Part shown: positions 50,300 to 59,943 of the stretch, piece after piece
How the letters are laid out: the number at the start of each line of letters is the position of its first letter
Numbering within the stretch: position 1 is the stretch's first letter
From: Flavobacterium algicola
Lineage (GTDB): Bacteria; Bacteroidota; Bacteroidia; Flavobacteriales; Flavobacteriaceae
Assembly: GCF_022399565.1 (NCBI RefSeq)
Contig: NZ_JAJTUT010000004.1
Coordinates: forward strand, 178,956 to 242,955
DNA: 64,000 nucleotides
Reading direction: 5' to 3'
Notes under the pieces: generated by a model
The model's input: only the letters and a program-made list of their open reading frames with translations
The model's database searches: none
What the model was told of the DNA's origin: nothing
Made by a program: the position numbers and the translations under genes

Positions 50300-51100
50300 A
50301 TGAAAGAAAAAAACAAATTGAAGAAAGAATCTCATTCAGATAATTTAACTGATGATGAAAATTTAATCTTAGATGCAATGGGGCTTAGTGCGTCCTCTAG
50401 AAGAAAGTTCTTAAAACAAGTATCTGCAGGAAGTTTAGGGGTCTATGCATCTTCACTCTTCGGTTCTGATTTATACGCTCATAATGCAAGTGAATTACCT
50501 ATACAAGCGCGAAATTTATTAAATGAGATACAACTAAGTCTAAATGTTAATAGTACTGTCAAAAAGCTTGCGATCGATTCTAGAACGAGTTTGCTTGACG
50601 CATTAAGAGAAGGACTAGCCATGACAGGAACCAAGAAAGGTTGTGATCACGGTCAATGTGGAGCATGTACTGTTATAATTGATGGGAAGCGAAAACTATC
50701 TTGTTTAACACTTGCAGCTACATGCGAGGATAAGAAAATCACTACCATAGAAGGTTTGGCCCAAAATGGCGAAATGCATGCCATGCAAAAAGCATTTATT
50801 AAGCATGATGGTTTTCAGTGTGGTTACTGCACACCTGGGCAAATATGTTCTTCAGTCGCATTATTAGATGAAGCTAAAAATGGCGATGCTAGTTTTGTAA
50901 CAGAAGATATTCAAAAAATCAAGACTGGACTACAACTATCTGAAGAGGAAATCAGAGAAAGAATGTCTGGTAATATTTGTCGTTGCGGAGCTTATAACAA
51001 TATAGTACAAGCATTTAGAGAAGTTCATTCTGGTGATGGGGAAATGCCACCTTGGGAGTTTGCTACTCCAGAACAAATGGAAAAAGCTAAGAAAGCTTGA
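50300..51100 (+). CDS. 2Fe-2S subunit with Tat signal (PaoA-like)
   Basis: 266 residues. A twin-arginine motif SSRRKFLKQVSAGSLGVY begins at about residue 31, so the folded complex is carried across the membrane by Tat. Two 2Fe-2S clusters follow: KKGCDHGQCGACTV with a later Cys (about 114-137), and CGYCTPGQICSS ... GNICRCGAY (about 170-240). An insert of about 25 residues (NGDASFVTEDIQKIKTGLQ) separates the second-cluster halves. It is the first gene of a six-gene run of the molybdenum hydroxylase and its maturation factors. Confidence 0.93.
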   Translation: MKEKNKLKKESHSDNLTDDENLILDAMGLSASSRRKFLKQVSAGSLGVYASSLFGSDLYAHNASELPIQARNLLNEIQLSLNVNSTVKKLAIDSRTSLLDALREGLAMTGTKKGCDHGQCGACTVIIDGKRKLSCLTLAATCEDKKITTIEGLAQNGEMHAMQKAFIKHDGFQCGYCTPGQICSSVALLDEAKNGDASFVTEDIQKIKTGLQLSEEEIRERMSGNICRCGAYNNIVQAFREVHSGDGEMPPWEFATPEQMEKAKKA

Positions 51101-51164
51101 GATTTCTAAAATTTTCAAGTTTTGATGAAACGTTAGACGTTTTAAACACTAAAAATCACAAAAA

Positions 51165-52151
51165 ATGAAACCATTCACTTATATAAAAGCTTCCAATAAA
51201 GAAAAGGCGCTGCAATCATTTAGTACCACCTCACATTATCTAGCGGGAGGAACCAATCTTGTAGATTTAATGAAAGAAAATGTAGAGCAGCCTGATCAAA
51301 TAATTGATGTAAGTACTCTTAACTACAATATTATTACCAAGAATGATAAAGCAGGTTTGACGTTGGGGGCTATGGTTAGTAATGCAGATACAGCAAATAA
51401 TAAGGACGTACGACAAAAGTATCCCTTATTATCAATGGCAATGCTATCTGCGGCTACTGCTCAAATTCGAAACATGGCTACAAATGGCGGTAATTTACTG
51501 CAACGCACTCGATGTCCTTATTTCTTTGACATAGCAATGCCGTGTAACAAGAGAGTACCAGGTTCAGGTTGCGGAGCTTTAAACGGAATGAATGCCACAC
51601 ATGCTATATTTGGGTATAGCGATAAATGCATTGCCACAAACCCGTCTGATATGTGTGTTGCATTAGCAGCGATAGGCGCTACGGTCGAAGTTCAGAAAAT
51701 TGATGGAACTTCCCGTATGATAAATTTCAAAGATTTTCATCGCTTACCGCAAAATGAACCTGAATTTGATACTACATTGTCAAAAGGTGAGCTTATTACA
51801 GCGATACATCTTGACGCTTCTGCTTTTTCCGAACATTATTACTATTTAAAGATTAGAGAGCGATCCAGCTATGCTTTTGCATTAATTTCGGTAGCTGCAG
51901 GATTCCAAATTTCAAATGGAGTAATGTCTAAAGTTGGACTCGCGATGGGTGGTGTTGCACATCAACCATGGAAGTTACTAAAGGCAGAAGAATTTTTAAT
52001 AGGAAAGCAACCAAACCAATCCAATTTTGAAGCGGCGGCGGAATTAGCCTTAAAGGATGCCAAACCATTTGAAGCTAATAAGTATAAAGTTGATATGGGT
52101 AAAAAGGCGATAGTTAGGGCTTTGACTCAAGCATATGAAAGAAAAGCATAA
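51165..52151 (+). CDS. FAD-binding subunit (PaoB-like), exported complex
   Basis: 328 residues. FAD loops YLAGGTNLVDLMKEN and NMATNGGNLLQRTRC, the 4Fe-4S cysteine set CPYFFDIAMPCNKRVPGSGC, and GMGGVAHQPWK-like LAMGGVAHQPWKLL. The same design as the FAD subunit of the divergent operon but only moderately similar in sequence. It should be exported in complex with the Tat-bearing subunit, since it has no signal of its own. Confidence 0.9.
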   Translation: MKPFTYIKASNKEKALQSFSTTSHYLAGGTNLVDLMKENVEQPDQIIDVSTLNYNIITKNDKAGLTLGAMVSNADTANNKDVRQKYPLLSMAMLSAATAQIRNMATNGGNLLQRTRCPYFFDIAMPCNKRVPGSGCGALNGMNATHAIFGYSDKCIATNPSDMCVALAAIGATVEVQKIDGTSRMINFKDFHRLPQNEPEFDTTLSKGELITAIHLDASAFSEHYYYLKIRERSSYAFALISVAAGFQISNGVMSKVGLAMGGVAHQPWKLLKAEEFLIGKQPNQSNFEAAAELALKDAKPFEANKYKVDMGKKAIVRALTQAYERKA

Positions 52152-52169
52152 AACAATTTCAAAATTGAA

Positions 52170-54353
52170 ATGAACATGAAGACATCAAACGCAACCGGAA
52201 TTGGAAATGCAATAAACAGAGTAGAAGGTCACCTTAAAGTAATGGGGAAGGCTAAGTATGCAACAGAATTTCCAGTAGAAAATAAAGTATATGCCCAAAG
52301 TATCAACAGTACAATTGCTAAAGGCGAAATTATATCTATAGATGCCACCGCTGCCGAACAAGCAGCAGGAGTATTAAAAATTATAACATACAAAAACGCA
52401 GATAAGTTAAAAACATTTGATGAAGCAATGCCATCTGTAAGTACGGATACTATTGCACCGGTATTACAAAGTAATAAGATTCACTTTTACGGCGAATATG
52501 TGGGATTAGTAGTAGCTAAGACTTTTGAACAAGCTCAGTACGCGGCATCTTTAATAAAAATTGAGTATAAAAAAGATAATAGTGCAGTAATAGATTTCGA
52601 GAAATCTAGAAGTAAAGCATTCGCACCTTCAAAAAAATCCGATTATTCAAGAGGAGATGTAGAAAAGGGATTGAAGGAGGCTGATGAAATAATAGAGCAA
52701 ACATACCACACACCAATTGAGCACCATCATCCTATGGAGCTTCACGCAACCATAGCCAATTGGGATAATGGTAAAGTTTTGGTATATGCAAGTCAGCAAA
52801 TGCTTGAGGATGCCGCTATTGCTATTTCAGGAACTTTTCAAATACCTACAAAGGATGTACGAATAATTGCTCCTTTTGTTGGTGGAGGTTTTGGATCTAA
52901 ACTTAATTTAAATGGTCATGTAATTATGGCAATCATGGCATCAAAAATGGTGGGCCAGCCTGTTCAACTTACTGTCACGAGAAATCAGATGTTTACCAAT
53001 ACCAATATGCGTCAAAAAAACGAACAGAAAATGCGTATTGGAGCTAAAAAAGATGGTACATTAACTGCTCTTTCTCACGAAGTACTTTCCCATACTTCAA
53101 CTACCGCTATTTTTCAAGAACCTTGCGGAATGATTTCGAAAATGATGTACAATGTTCCTAATAATCTAGTGAAAGAGCGACTTATAGCAATGAATCTTCA
53201 AACTCCATTCGCTATGAGAGCCCCAGGTGAAGCTACAGGAAGTTTTGCACTTGAATCGGCTATAGATGAAATGGCATGGAAATTAAAAATGGATCCAATA
53301 GAATTTAGAATTAAGAATGATTCACAACACGATCTTCATGCTGATAAGCCCTTTTCCTCAAGACTTTTAGTCGAATGTTTAAGAATAGGTGCTGATAAAT
53401 TTGGATGGAAAGACAGAAAAGAACAGCCACGCACGAATAAAAAAGGAAATTGGCTAATAGGATATGGTGTAAGTGCTGCCTCTCGAAATGCCCCCTTTCA
53501 AAAAACTAATGCGAAAATTATTTTAAAATTAGAAGAAAAGAAAGTAAATGTTACCGTTCAAATGGATGCTACTGATATTGGGACAGGAAGCTATACCATA
53601 ATAGCACAGACAGCTTCAGAATATTTACAAATTCCCGTAGACCAAATTGATGTTCAGATTGGGGATACAGATTTTCCAGTTACTCCTGGATCTGGTGGTT
53701 CGTGGGGAGCTGCTTCCTATTGTAATGGAGTGCAATCCGCCTGTGAAAATGCAATTAATAAATTGAAAGTAAACAGAAATATTAAAAAAGATAAGACTGT
53801 CCCGTTGGCTGATTTACTAAAGATGAACCAACTTACATCGTTTGAAGCAGAGGGGAGTGCAGAACCTTCGCTTGAATTTAAAAAGTATTCTGTGTTTTCT
53901 TTCGGTGCCAACTTTACAGAAGTGTGGGTCGATAAAGATACAGGTATGTACCGTATAAAAAGAATGGTCAATGTAGCATCAGCAGGTAAAATTTTAAATC
54001 CTAAAACAGCTTATGGTCAAATTATAGGAGGGATAACAATGGGTGCTGGAATGGTAATTGCCGAACAAACTAAAGTAGAACCCAACTTTGGAAATTTTAT
54101 TACTAGATCTTTTGCAGATTACCATGTTCCTGTAAATTTAGACATGGCCAATGTAAATGTTGTATTTCTTCCAGAAGAAGATAAAATTGCTAATAAGATG
54201 GGAATTAAAGGAATAGGAGAATTAGGTATTACTAGTGTGGCTGCTTCTATAGCAAATGCAATTTTTAATGCTACCGGAAAGCGTATGCGAGATCTTCCTA
54301 TCACGCCAGAAAAATTAATAGAAGCTGGGTTAGAGCCGGGTATTTCTGCTTAA
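52170..54353 (+). CDS. Molybdenum hydroxylase large subunit (PaoC-like), exported complex
   Basis: 727 residues, starting MNMKTSNATGIGNAIN (the next ATG two codons on is an equal choice). Marks: IAPFVGGGFGSKLNLNG, MRAPGEATGSFALESAIDEM, GSGGSWGAASYCNGV, and the glutamate loop GIGELGITSVAASIANAI near the end. Usual PaoC length. In E. coli the PaoABC complex oxidises aromatic aldehydes in the periplasm with molybdopterin cytosine dinucleotide; the cytidylyltransferase gene of this operon is consistent with that cofactor. Substrate unknown. Confidence 0.92.
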   Translation: MNMKTSNATGIGNAINRVEGHLKVMGKAKYATEFPVENKVYAQSINSTIAKGEIISIDATAAEQAAGVLKIITYKNADKLKTFDEAMPSVSTDTIAPVLQSNKIHFYGEYVGLVVAKTFEQAQYAASLIKIEYKKDNSAVIDFEKSRSKAFAPSKKSDYSRGDVEKGLKEADEIIEQTYHTPIEHHHPMELHATIANWDNGKVLVYASQQMLEDAAIAISGTFQIPTKDVRIIAPFVGGGFGSKLNLNGHVIMAIMASKMVGQPVQLTVTRNQMFTNTNMRQKNEQKMRIGAKKDGTLTALSHEVLSHTSTTAIFQEPCGMISKMMYNVPNNLVKERLIAMNLQTPFAMRAPGEATGSFALESAIDEMAWKLKMDPIEFRIKNDSQHDLHADKPFSSRLLVECLRIGADKFGWKDRKEQPRTNKKGNWLIGYGVSAASRNAPFQKTNAKIILKLEEKKVNVTVQMDATDIGTGSYTIIAQTASEYLQIPVDQIDVQIGDTDFPVTPGSGGSWGAASYCNGVQSACENAINKLKVNRNIKKDKTVPLADLLKMNQLTSFEAEGSAEPSLEFKKYSVFSFGANFTEVWVDKDTGMYRIKRMVNVASAGKILNPKTAYGQIIGGITMGAGMVIAEQTKVEPNFGNFITRSFADYHVPVNLDMANVNVVFLPEEDKIANKMGIKGIGELGITSVAASIANAIFNATGKRMRDLPITPEKLIEAGLEPGISA

Positions 54354-54420
54354 TGAGTTGAATGATATGAGTACTTATATATATGTACACATACATATAG
54401 TCAAATTTGAGTAACTACAT

Positions 54421-55575
54421 ATGGAAAATAAAAAATTAATTTATTTAGATTATAACGCCACTACTCCTGTAGATCAAAGTGTAATGGATGCTATGATTCC
54501 TTATTTTACGACAATGTTTGGGAATGCAAGTAGTGACCACTTTTTTGGTTGGGATGCTGATGAGGCTGTTGAACGTTCACGCGCTAGTATAGCTACATTA
54601 GTAGGATGCAAGTCTAATGAGATTACATTCACTTCAGGAGCAACAGAAGCTGCAAATATTTCATTGTATGGTTTTTGTGAAGGAAATAAAGATAAAGGCA
54701 ATCACATTATTACAGTCAGTACAGAACATAATAGTGTGCTGAAAACTATGGAAGCATTAGAGTCAAAAGGTTTTACGGTGACCTACTTAAATGTTGACTC
54801 GGAAGGAAATATCAATATTGATGAATTGCGGGATAATATTACAGATAGAACTTTTTTAGTAGCCATTATGCTAGCCAACAATGAGACTGGACTACTACAT
54901 CCAATTAAGGAAATTGCAAATATCGTTCATTCAAAAGGTGTAAAATTGCTTTGTGATATCACGCAAGCAGTAGGTAAAATTCCTGTGAATTTGAAAGAAT
55001 TGGAAATAGATTTAGCATTTTTCTCATCGCATAAAATATATGGACCAAAAGGCGTTGGTGCTCTATTTATTAATAATGGAAGTCAACTAACAATAAAAAC
55101 TGTAATATTTGGAGGAGGTCAGGAAGGAGGGCTAAGATCAGGTACGCTAAATGTCCCCGCCATAGTTGGATTTGGCATAGCTGCAGAAAAAGCCATGGAG
55201 GTAATGGAGGATCAAATGTTAAGGACAGCAAAAACACGAGAATATTTAGAATCCGAATTAAAGCAGATCGAAGGGGTGACTATAATTTCCGAAAATAGTA
55301 AAAGGCTACCTAATACTACAAACTTCTCTGTTGAAAATATTGACGGTACGAAGTTACTAAGAAGGCTAAACACAATTGCAATATCAAGAGGGTCAGCTTG
55401 TCATTCAAATACAGTTCAACCATCCCATGTTTTAAAAGCGATGGGTTTAACTGATAACGAAGCATTATCATCTTTTCGTATTAGCTTAGGTAGAAATACA
55501 AATTTCGATGAGGTAGAAATTGCCGTCAAAAGTATAAAAGAATCAATTAATTCATTACAAAATGTCATTGTATGA
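54421..55575 (+). CDS. Cysteine desulfurase (NifS/IscS-like) of the hydroxylase operon
   Basis: 384 residues. Pyridoxal phosphate enzyme: TSGATEAANISLYG, HNSVLKTMEALESKG, PLP lysine in FFSSHKIYGPKGVGAL, and the catalytic cysteine loop SRGSACHSNTVQPSHVL (about residue 320). In R. capsulatus a NifS-type desulfurase hands sulfur to XdhC for the sulfido ligand of the molybdenum. Here the next gene is xdhC (4-bp overlap), so sulfuration of this hydroxylase is the obvious job, though a general Fe-S role is possible. Confidence 0.88.
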   Translation: MENKKLIYLDYNATTPVDQSVMDAMIPYFTTMFGNASSDHFFGWDADEAVERSRASIATLVGCKSNEITFTSGATEAANISLYGFCEGNKDKGNHIITVSTEHNSVLKTMEALESKGFTVTYLNVDSEGNINIDELRDNITDRTFLVAIMLANNETGLLHPIKEIANIVHSKGVKLLCDITQAVGKIPVNLKELEIDLAFFSSHKIYGPKGVGALFINNGSQLTIKTVIFGGGQEGGLRSGTLNVPAIVGFGIAAEKAMEVMEDQMLRTAKTREYLESELKQIEGVTIISENSKRLPNTTNFSVENIDGTKLLRRLNTIAISRGSACHSNTVQPSHVLKAMGLTDNEALSSFRISLGRNTNFDEVEIAVKSIKESINSLQNVIV

Positions 55576-56723
55576 GAGAATTAGACGCAATAATTTCGAA
55601 ATATAATAGCTTAAAATCACAAGATGTTGCTACCGTGCTTGCGACTGTTGTATCTGTCCAAGGTTCTTCTTACAGACGGGCAGGAGCAAGGATGTTAATT
55701 GATGAATACGGAAATATCACGGGTGCTATTAGTGGTGGTTGTCTAGAAGGGGATGCACTAAAGAAAGCATTGCATGCATTACATCGTCAGACCAATAAAT
55801 TAATTACTTATGATACAAGTGATGATAATGATGCAATTATTGGAGCGCAGTTAGGTTGTAACGGCATTATTCAAGTGCTTTTTGAACCATTAAATTATAA
55901 TGATAAGCTAAATCCTTGTGAGCTTTTAAAGCAAGCTGCTAGCATAAAAGTCGAATTGGCAATAGTAGTATTTTTCAATTTAGACAAAAAAATGCAGCAA
56001 ATAGGTACTAGTGCTACGATAGACAACAATTCAAATTATACAGGTAAGGCACTTGGAATTGAAGATAAACTTAGTTTATATGAATTAATTCAAGAATCTT
56101 TGACAACTAAAAAGTCAATTTGTTCTGAAATAAGTCTAGATGGTCTAACGCAGCAATTATTTATTCAATACTATTTACCTCCTGTTAAATTAATAATTGT
56201 AGGAGCTGGTAATGATGCGCAAATACTAGCACAACAAGCAGAATTTTTAGGCTGGGATGTAACGATTACAGATGGTCGACCGACACATGCTAATCATGAA
56301 AGATTTGCAAGTTCATGCCAAGTTATAGTTTCAAATCCAGAGCAGGTTTTAGAAAATGTAGATATTGATAATCGCAGTTGCTTCGTATTAATGAGTCATA
56401 ATTATAATTATGATCTGGCCGCACTTAAAGTTTTGCTCTTAGAGGAGCAGATTCCTTATATTGGTATTTTAGGACCCTTAAAAAAGTACAATAGAATGCA
56501 AGACGATTTGCGAAAGGGAGGTTTATATCTAGATAATTCTGTAAAAGACAAAATACATGCACCTATAGGTTTAGAAATAGGAGCAGAAACACCTGCAGAA
56601 ATAGGTTTGGCGATCTTAGCCGAAATTCAGTCTGTACTTACAAATTCAAGTGGGAGACCATTGAGGGAGAAATTAGTACCGATACATAAAGAAAGTGAGT
56701 ACCTTAAAATGCAAAAAATTTGA
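55572..56723 (+). CDS. XdhC-like molybdenum cofactor maturation protein
   Basis: 383 residues with two domains: the XdhC N-terminal part with VQGSSYRRAGARMLIDEYG and AISGGCLEGDA, and a Rossmann-type C-terminal domain starting LIIVGAGNDAQILAQQAEFLG (about 215) and ending NSSGRPLREKL. XdhC binds molybdopterin, has it sulfurated by a desulfurase, and inserts it into the apo-enzyme. It overlaps the desulfurase stop and the following start. Confidence 0.92.
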   Translation: MRELDAIISKYNSLKSQDVATVLATVVSVQGSSYRRAGARMLIDEYGNITGAISGGCLEGDALKKALHALHRQTNKLITYDTSDDNDAIIGAQLGCNGIIQVLFEPLNYNDKLNPCELLKQAASIKVELAIVVFFNLDKKMQQIGTSATIDNNSNYTGKALGIEDKLSLYELIQESLTTKKSICSEISLDGLTQQLFIQYYLPPVKLIIVGAGNDAQILAQQAEFLGWDVTITDGRPTHANHERFASSCQVIVSNPEQVLENVDIDNRSCFVLMSHNYNYDLAALKVLLLEEQIPYIGILGPLKKYNRMQDDLRKGGLYLDNSVKDKIHAPIGLEIGAETPAEIGLAILAEIQSVLTNSSGRPLREKLVPIHKESEYLKMQKI

Positions 56724-57331
56724 AATCCCGTGCAAAAATAGCCATTCTTATTCTCGCTGCTGGTTCATCTAGCCGTCTAGGTCATGCAAAACAACTTATT
56801 GAATTTAAAAATAAATCATTGTTACAACATACCATCGACGTGTGCAGATTGATTGATTGTGAAACTAAAATGATAGTATTAGGTGCAAGGAGTTCTAAAA
56901 TTAAATCGAAAATCAGTAAAAAGGACTTTGATTTAGTAATCAATAAAGACTGGGAGGAAGGAATGGGGAGCAGCATTCGCTATGGTTTAAAAAAAGCTTT
57001 AGAAAGAGCACCAGATTTAGATCATGTACTAATTCTTTTGTCAGATCAGCCTTTTATTAACGAAGAGCTATTGGATGATTTGATAAATATGCAATTCAGT
57101 AGTGATAGTGATGCCACTTTCTCTGACTACGGAAGTTCTATCGGAGTTCCTGCAATTTTTTCCGCAAGGACTTTCGAACATCTATTGCAGTTGCAAGGTG
57201 ATCAAGGAGCTAAGAAATTAATGCATATCAAAGATTTCAATTTTAAAACAATACTTTTTGTAAAAGGTGATTTTGATATTGATAATGCTAAAGATGTCCA
57301 GCTGTTACAACAATTAGAGAAAAAGTCTTGA
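56720..57331 (+). CDS. MocA-like molybdenum cofactor cytidylyltransferase
   Basis: 203 residues, starting with TTG inside the end of xdhC (TTGA overlap). MobA/MocA nucleotidyltransferase fold: ILILAAGSSSRLGHAKQLIEF (the nucleotide loop, about 8-28), EEGMGSSIRYGL, LILLSDQPFINEELL-like LILLSDQPF (Mg aspartate). The spacing fits MocA/CTP-type as used for PaoABC, rather than GTP-specific MobA; a direct CTP choice cannot be read with certainty. Last gene of the operon. Confidence 0.85.
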   Translation: MKSRAKIAILILAAGSSSRLGHAKQLIEFKNKSLLQHTIDVCRLIDCETKMIVLGARSSKIKSKISKKDFDLVINKDWEEGMGSSIRYGLKKALERAPDLDHVLILLSDQPFINEELLDDLINMQFSSDSDATFSDYGSSIGVPAIFSARTFEHLLQLQGDQGAKKLMHIKDFNFKTILFVKGDFDIDNAKDVQLLQQLEKKS

Positions 57332-57442
57332 TGTCTTCTGCATTTCTAAAGTTATTTTACTACGATATAGGGTATAATCTACATCTTATTTGATAGTACC
57401 ACTTTATTAACTTCCCTTTACTATTTCAAATTTCGTAGTAAT

Positions 57443-57473
57443 TTTTTTAAATACCCTACAAAGCTTATTTTTG
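57443..57473 (+). promoter_or_regulatory. Promoter of the S9 peptidase gene
   Basis: -7 TATTTTTG (57466-57473), 19-bp spacer to TTTT (57443-57446); 20 bp before the ATG. Confidence 0.55.
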
Positions 57474-57493
57474 TATGAATTAAATCTTCACTT

Positions 57494-59848
57494 ATGATTC
57501 GAAATCTTTACGTTATTACTTTACTACTATTATTATCATTTTCTAGCTTAGGTCAAAAACTTCAGTTGGAAGAAATCATGAAGGGAAATACTTTTATAGG
57601 CGAACAGCCATTTTCAGGGAGCTGGTCATTAGATAATAAAAAAGTTTTTTTTGAATGGAATCCAAATAACGATTTTGGGCCTAGTACATATTATTGGCAA
57701 CAAGGAATGTCAAAGCCACAGTTGGCTTCTACTTCAGAATCGGTGCTTTCGAAACTAGAAATCAAACGTAAAGCAAATGCTGACATTGCTTACTATGTCA
57801 ATAATGGTGCGCTCTATTCTTATACTTTAGCTTCTGCATTTTCAAAAAAAATGCTACAGCAATCCAATCCCATTTCTGATTTGCGATTAGGAATTGACGA
57901 CGGTGTTTTGTTTTTCAATCAGAATGGAAATATTTTAAAATTCGATACTAAAGATGGTACTTTAATTCAGCTCACAAATTTTGTTGCAGGCAGCAAAAAA
58001 GTAGAAGGAGATAAGAAAGACACTTTTTTAAAATCTCAACAGCTAGAATTATTTCAGTTTATAAAAGAACAAAAAGCAAAAAAAGAATGGGATAAGGCGA
58101 TGTCTGATAAAAACAAATCTGATTTACCTAGTGCATATTATTACGGCACAGAGTCTTTAGAAGATTTACAAGCTAGTCCAAACGGGAATTTTGCCACTTT
58201 TAAACTTATAGAAGTAGTAAAGAGCAAGAGTGAAATCATGGAGAATTTGATAACTGCAGATGGTTATAATAAATCAGTGGATAGTAAGGATAAAGTTTCA
58301 ATTTTAAATTTAAAGAAATCGAAATTTGGAATTTATTCTGTGGCCAAAGATTCTGTTTACTATATTGATTTTTCTACCTTGACTCATCTTCAACAACAAC
58401 CTAAATATTATAAGGAATACGTAAATCTAAAGAATAAAGGAAAAGAAGATAGACTGTTATATGTGCAAGCGCCAACATACAGCGATGATGGTAGTCATGC
58501 GATTACAGAAATTAAGAGTCTTGACAATAAAGACCGCTGGATTGTACAGTTAGATTTAGATAAAAATACTTTTAAAGAATTAGAGTACCAGCATGATGAA
58601 GCCTGGATTGGTGGACCTGGAATTCCAACCTATACAAGCAGTTCTGGTACGCTAGGATTTTTGGGAGATAATGAAACCATTTACTTTCAATCTGAAGTTA
58701 GTGGGTATTCACATTTATATACCTATAATTTGAGAACCCATAAAAAAAATCAGATTACTAAAGGTAATTGGGAAGTTAGAGATGTAACATTATCTAACGA
58801 TAAAAAATCATTCTATCTAATAACCAATACTACCCATCCTGGCAATAGAGGTTACTATAAATTAGCTACGACTGGTGGGATTATGCAACCTATATTGATT
58901 AAAGATGGTGCTCATGAAGTGGTACTTTCTCCAGATGAAAAGGAATTGTTAGTTCGCTATTCTTATAAAGATAAGCCATGGGAGTTTTATGTAGCTCCAA
59001 ATACAACATCCACAAAATTGCTACAAATAACTCACTCTACTTCAGCACCATTTGATTCTTATGCTTGGAGAAATCCAGACATTATAACTATCAATGCGCA
59101 GGACGGAACGAAAGTGAATGCAAGATTATACAAACCTGAAACTGCTGTATCAAATAAAGCTGCCATTATTTTTGTACATGGAGCAGGTTATTTACAAAAT
59201 GCGCACAACTATTGGAGCAATTACTATAGAGAATTTATGTTTCATAATTTGTTAGCTGATTTAGGATATACAGTTATGGATATTGATTATCGTGGCAGTG
59301 ATGGTTATGGACGTGACTTTAGAACCGGCATTTACCGTCACATGGGCGGTAGGGATTTGTCAGATCAAATTGATGGGAAAAATTATTTGGTGAAGGAGTT
59401 GGGAATTGATGCGAGCAGAGTCGGAATATATGGTGGGTCCTATGGTGGTTTCATTACACTAATGGCGATGTTAACCGAGCCTACAGAATTTAAATCGGGA
59501 GCAGCATTACGTTCGGTTACAGATTGGGCACATTACAATCATGGATATACGAGCAATATTTTAAATTTTCCAGAAACAGATCCAATTGCTTTTAAACGTA
59601 GCTCGCCTATTTATTTTGCCGATAATCTTCAAGGTAATTTATTGATGCTGCATGGTATGGTTGACAACAATGTTGAATATAAAGACATTATAAGGTTATC
59701 GCAGCGTTTTATTGAACTAGGAAAAAAGAATTGGAACCTAGCATCATTTCCTGTCGAAGCGCATGGATTTAAAGAAACTTATTCATGGGTAGATGAGTAC
59801 AGCAGAATCCTTAATTTGTTTAATACAACGCTCTTAAATAAGGAATGA
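57494..59848 (+). CDS. Secreted S9-family peptidase (prolyl-oligopeptidase type)
   Basis: 784 residues: signal peptide (IRNLYVITLLLLLSFSSLGQ), a beta-propeller part (about 25-540) with WD/PQQ-like strands, and the alpha/beta-hydrolase domain: nucleophile in GIYGGSYGGFITLMAML (about 650-666), Asp in LMLHGMVDNNVEY and His in VEAHGFKETYSW. S9 enzymes clip peptides after proline or dipeptides; this one appears to be of the DPP IV/acylaminoacyl-like group in the periplasm. Alone, with its own promoter. Confidence 0.92.
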   Translation: MIRNLYVITLLLLLSFSSLGQKLQLEEIMKGNTFIGEQPFSGSWSLDNKKVFFEWNPNNDFGPSTYYWQQGMSKPQLASTSESVLSKLEIKRKANADIAYYVNNGALYSYTLASAFSKKMLQQSNPISDLRLGIDDGVLFFNQNGNILKFDTKDGTLIQLTNFVAGSKKVEGDKKDTFLKSQQLELFQFIKEQKAKKEWDKAMSDKNKSDLPSAYYYGTESLEDLQASPNGNFATFKLIEVVKSKSEIMENLITADGYNKSVDSKDKVSILNLKKSKFGIYSVAKDSVYYIDFSTLTHLQQQPKYYKEYVNLKNKGKEDRLLYVQAPTYSDDGSHAITEIKSLDNKDRWIVQLDLDKNTFKELEYQHDEAWIGGPGIPTYTSSSGTLGFLGDNETIYFQSEVSGYSHLYTYNLRTHKKNQITKGNWEVRDVTLSNDKKSFYLITNTTHPGNRGYYKLATTGGIMQPILIKDGAHEVVLSPDEKELLVRYSYKDKPWEFYVAPNTTSTKLLQITHSTSAPFDSYAWRNPDIITINAQDGTKVNARLYKPETAVSNKAAIIFVHGAGYLQNAHNYWSNYYREFMFHNLLADLGYTVMDIDYRGSDGYGRDFRTGIYRHMGGRDLSDQIDGKNYLVKELGIDASRVGIYGGSYGGFITLMAMLTEPTEFKSGAALRSVTDWAHYNHGYTSNILNFPETDPIAFKRSSPIYFADNLQGNLLMLHGMVDNNVEYKDIIRLSQRFIELGKKNWNLASFPVEAHGFKETYSWVDEYSRILNLFNTTLLNKE

Positions 59849-59888
59849 AAAAATAAAAAAGGAGACACTTAATTATATGATAACTATA

Positions 59889-59919
59889 TTGTGTATTTAT
59901 ATGAAAGAAGTTACTTTTG
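59889..59919 (+). promoter_or_regulatory. purC promoter
   Basis: TTG (59889-59891), 20-bp spacer, TACTTTTG (59912-59919), an exact -7 match. The start codon is 25 bp further on. Confidence 0.7.
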
Positions 59920-59943
59920 CAAAAACACAACACACTTAGAAAG

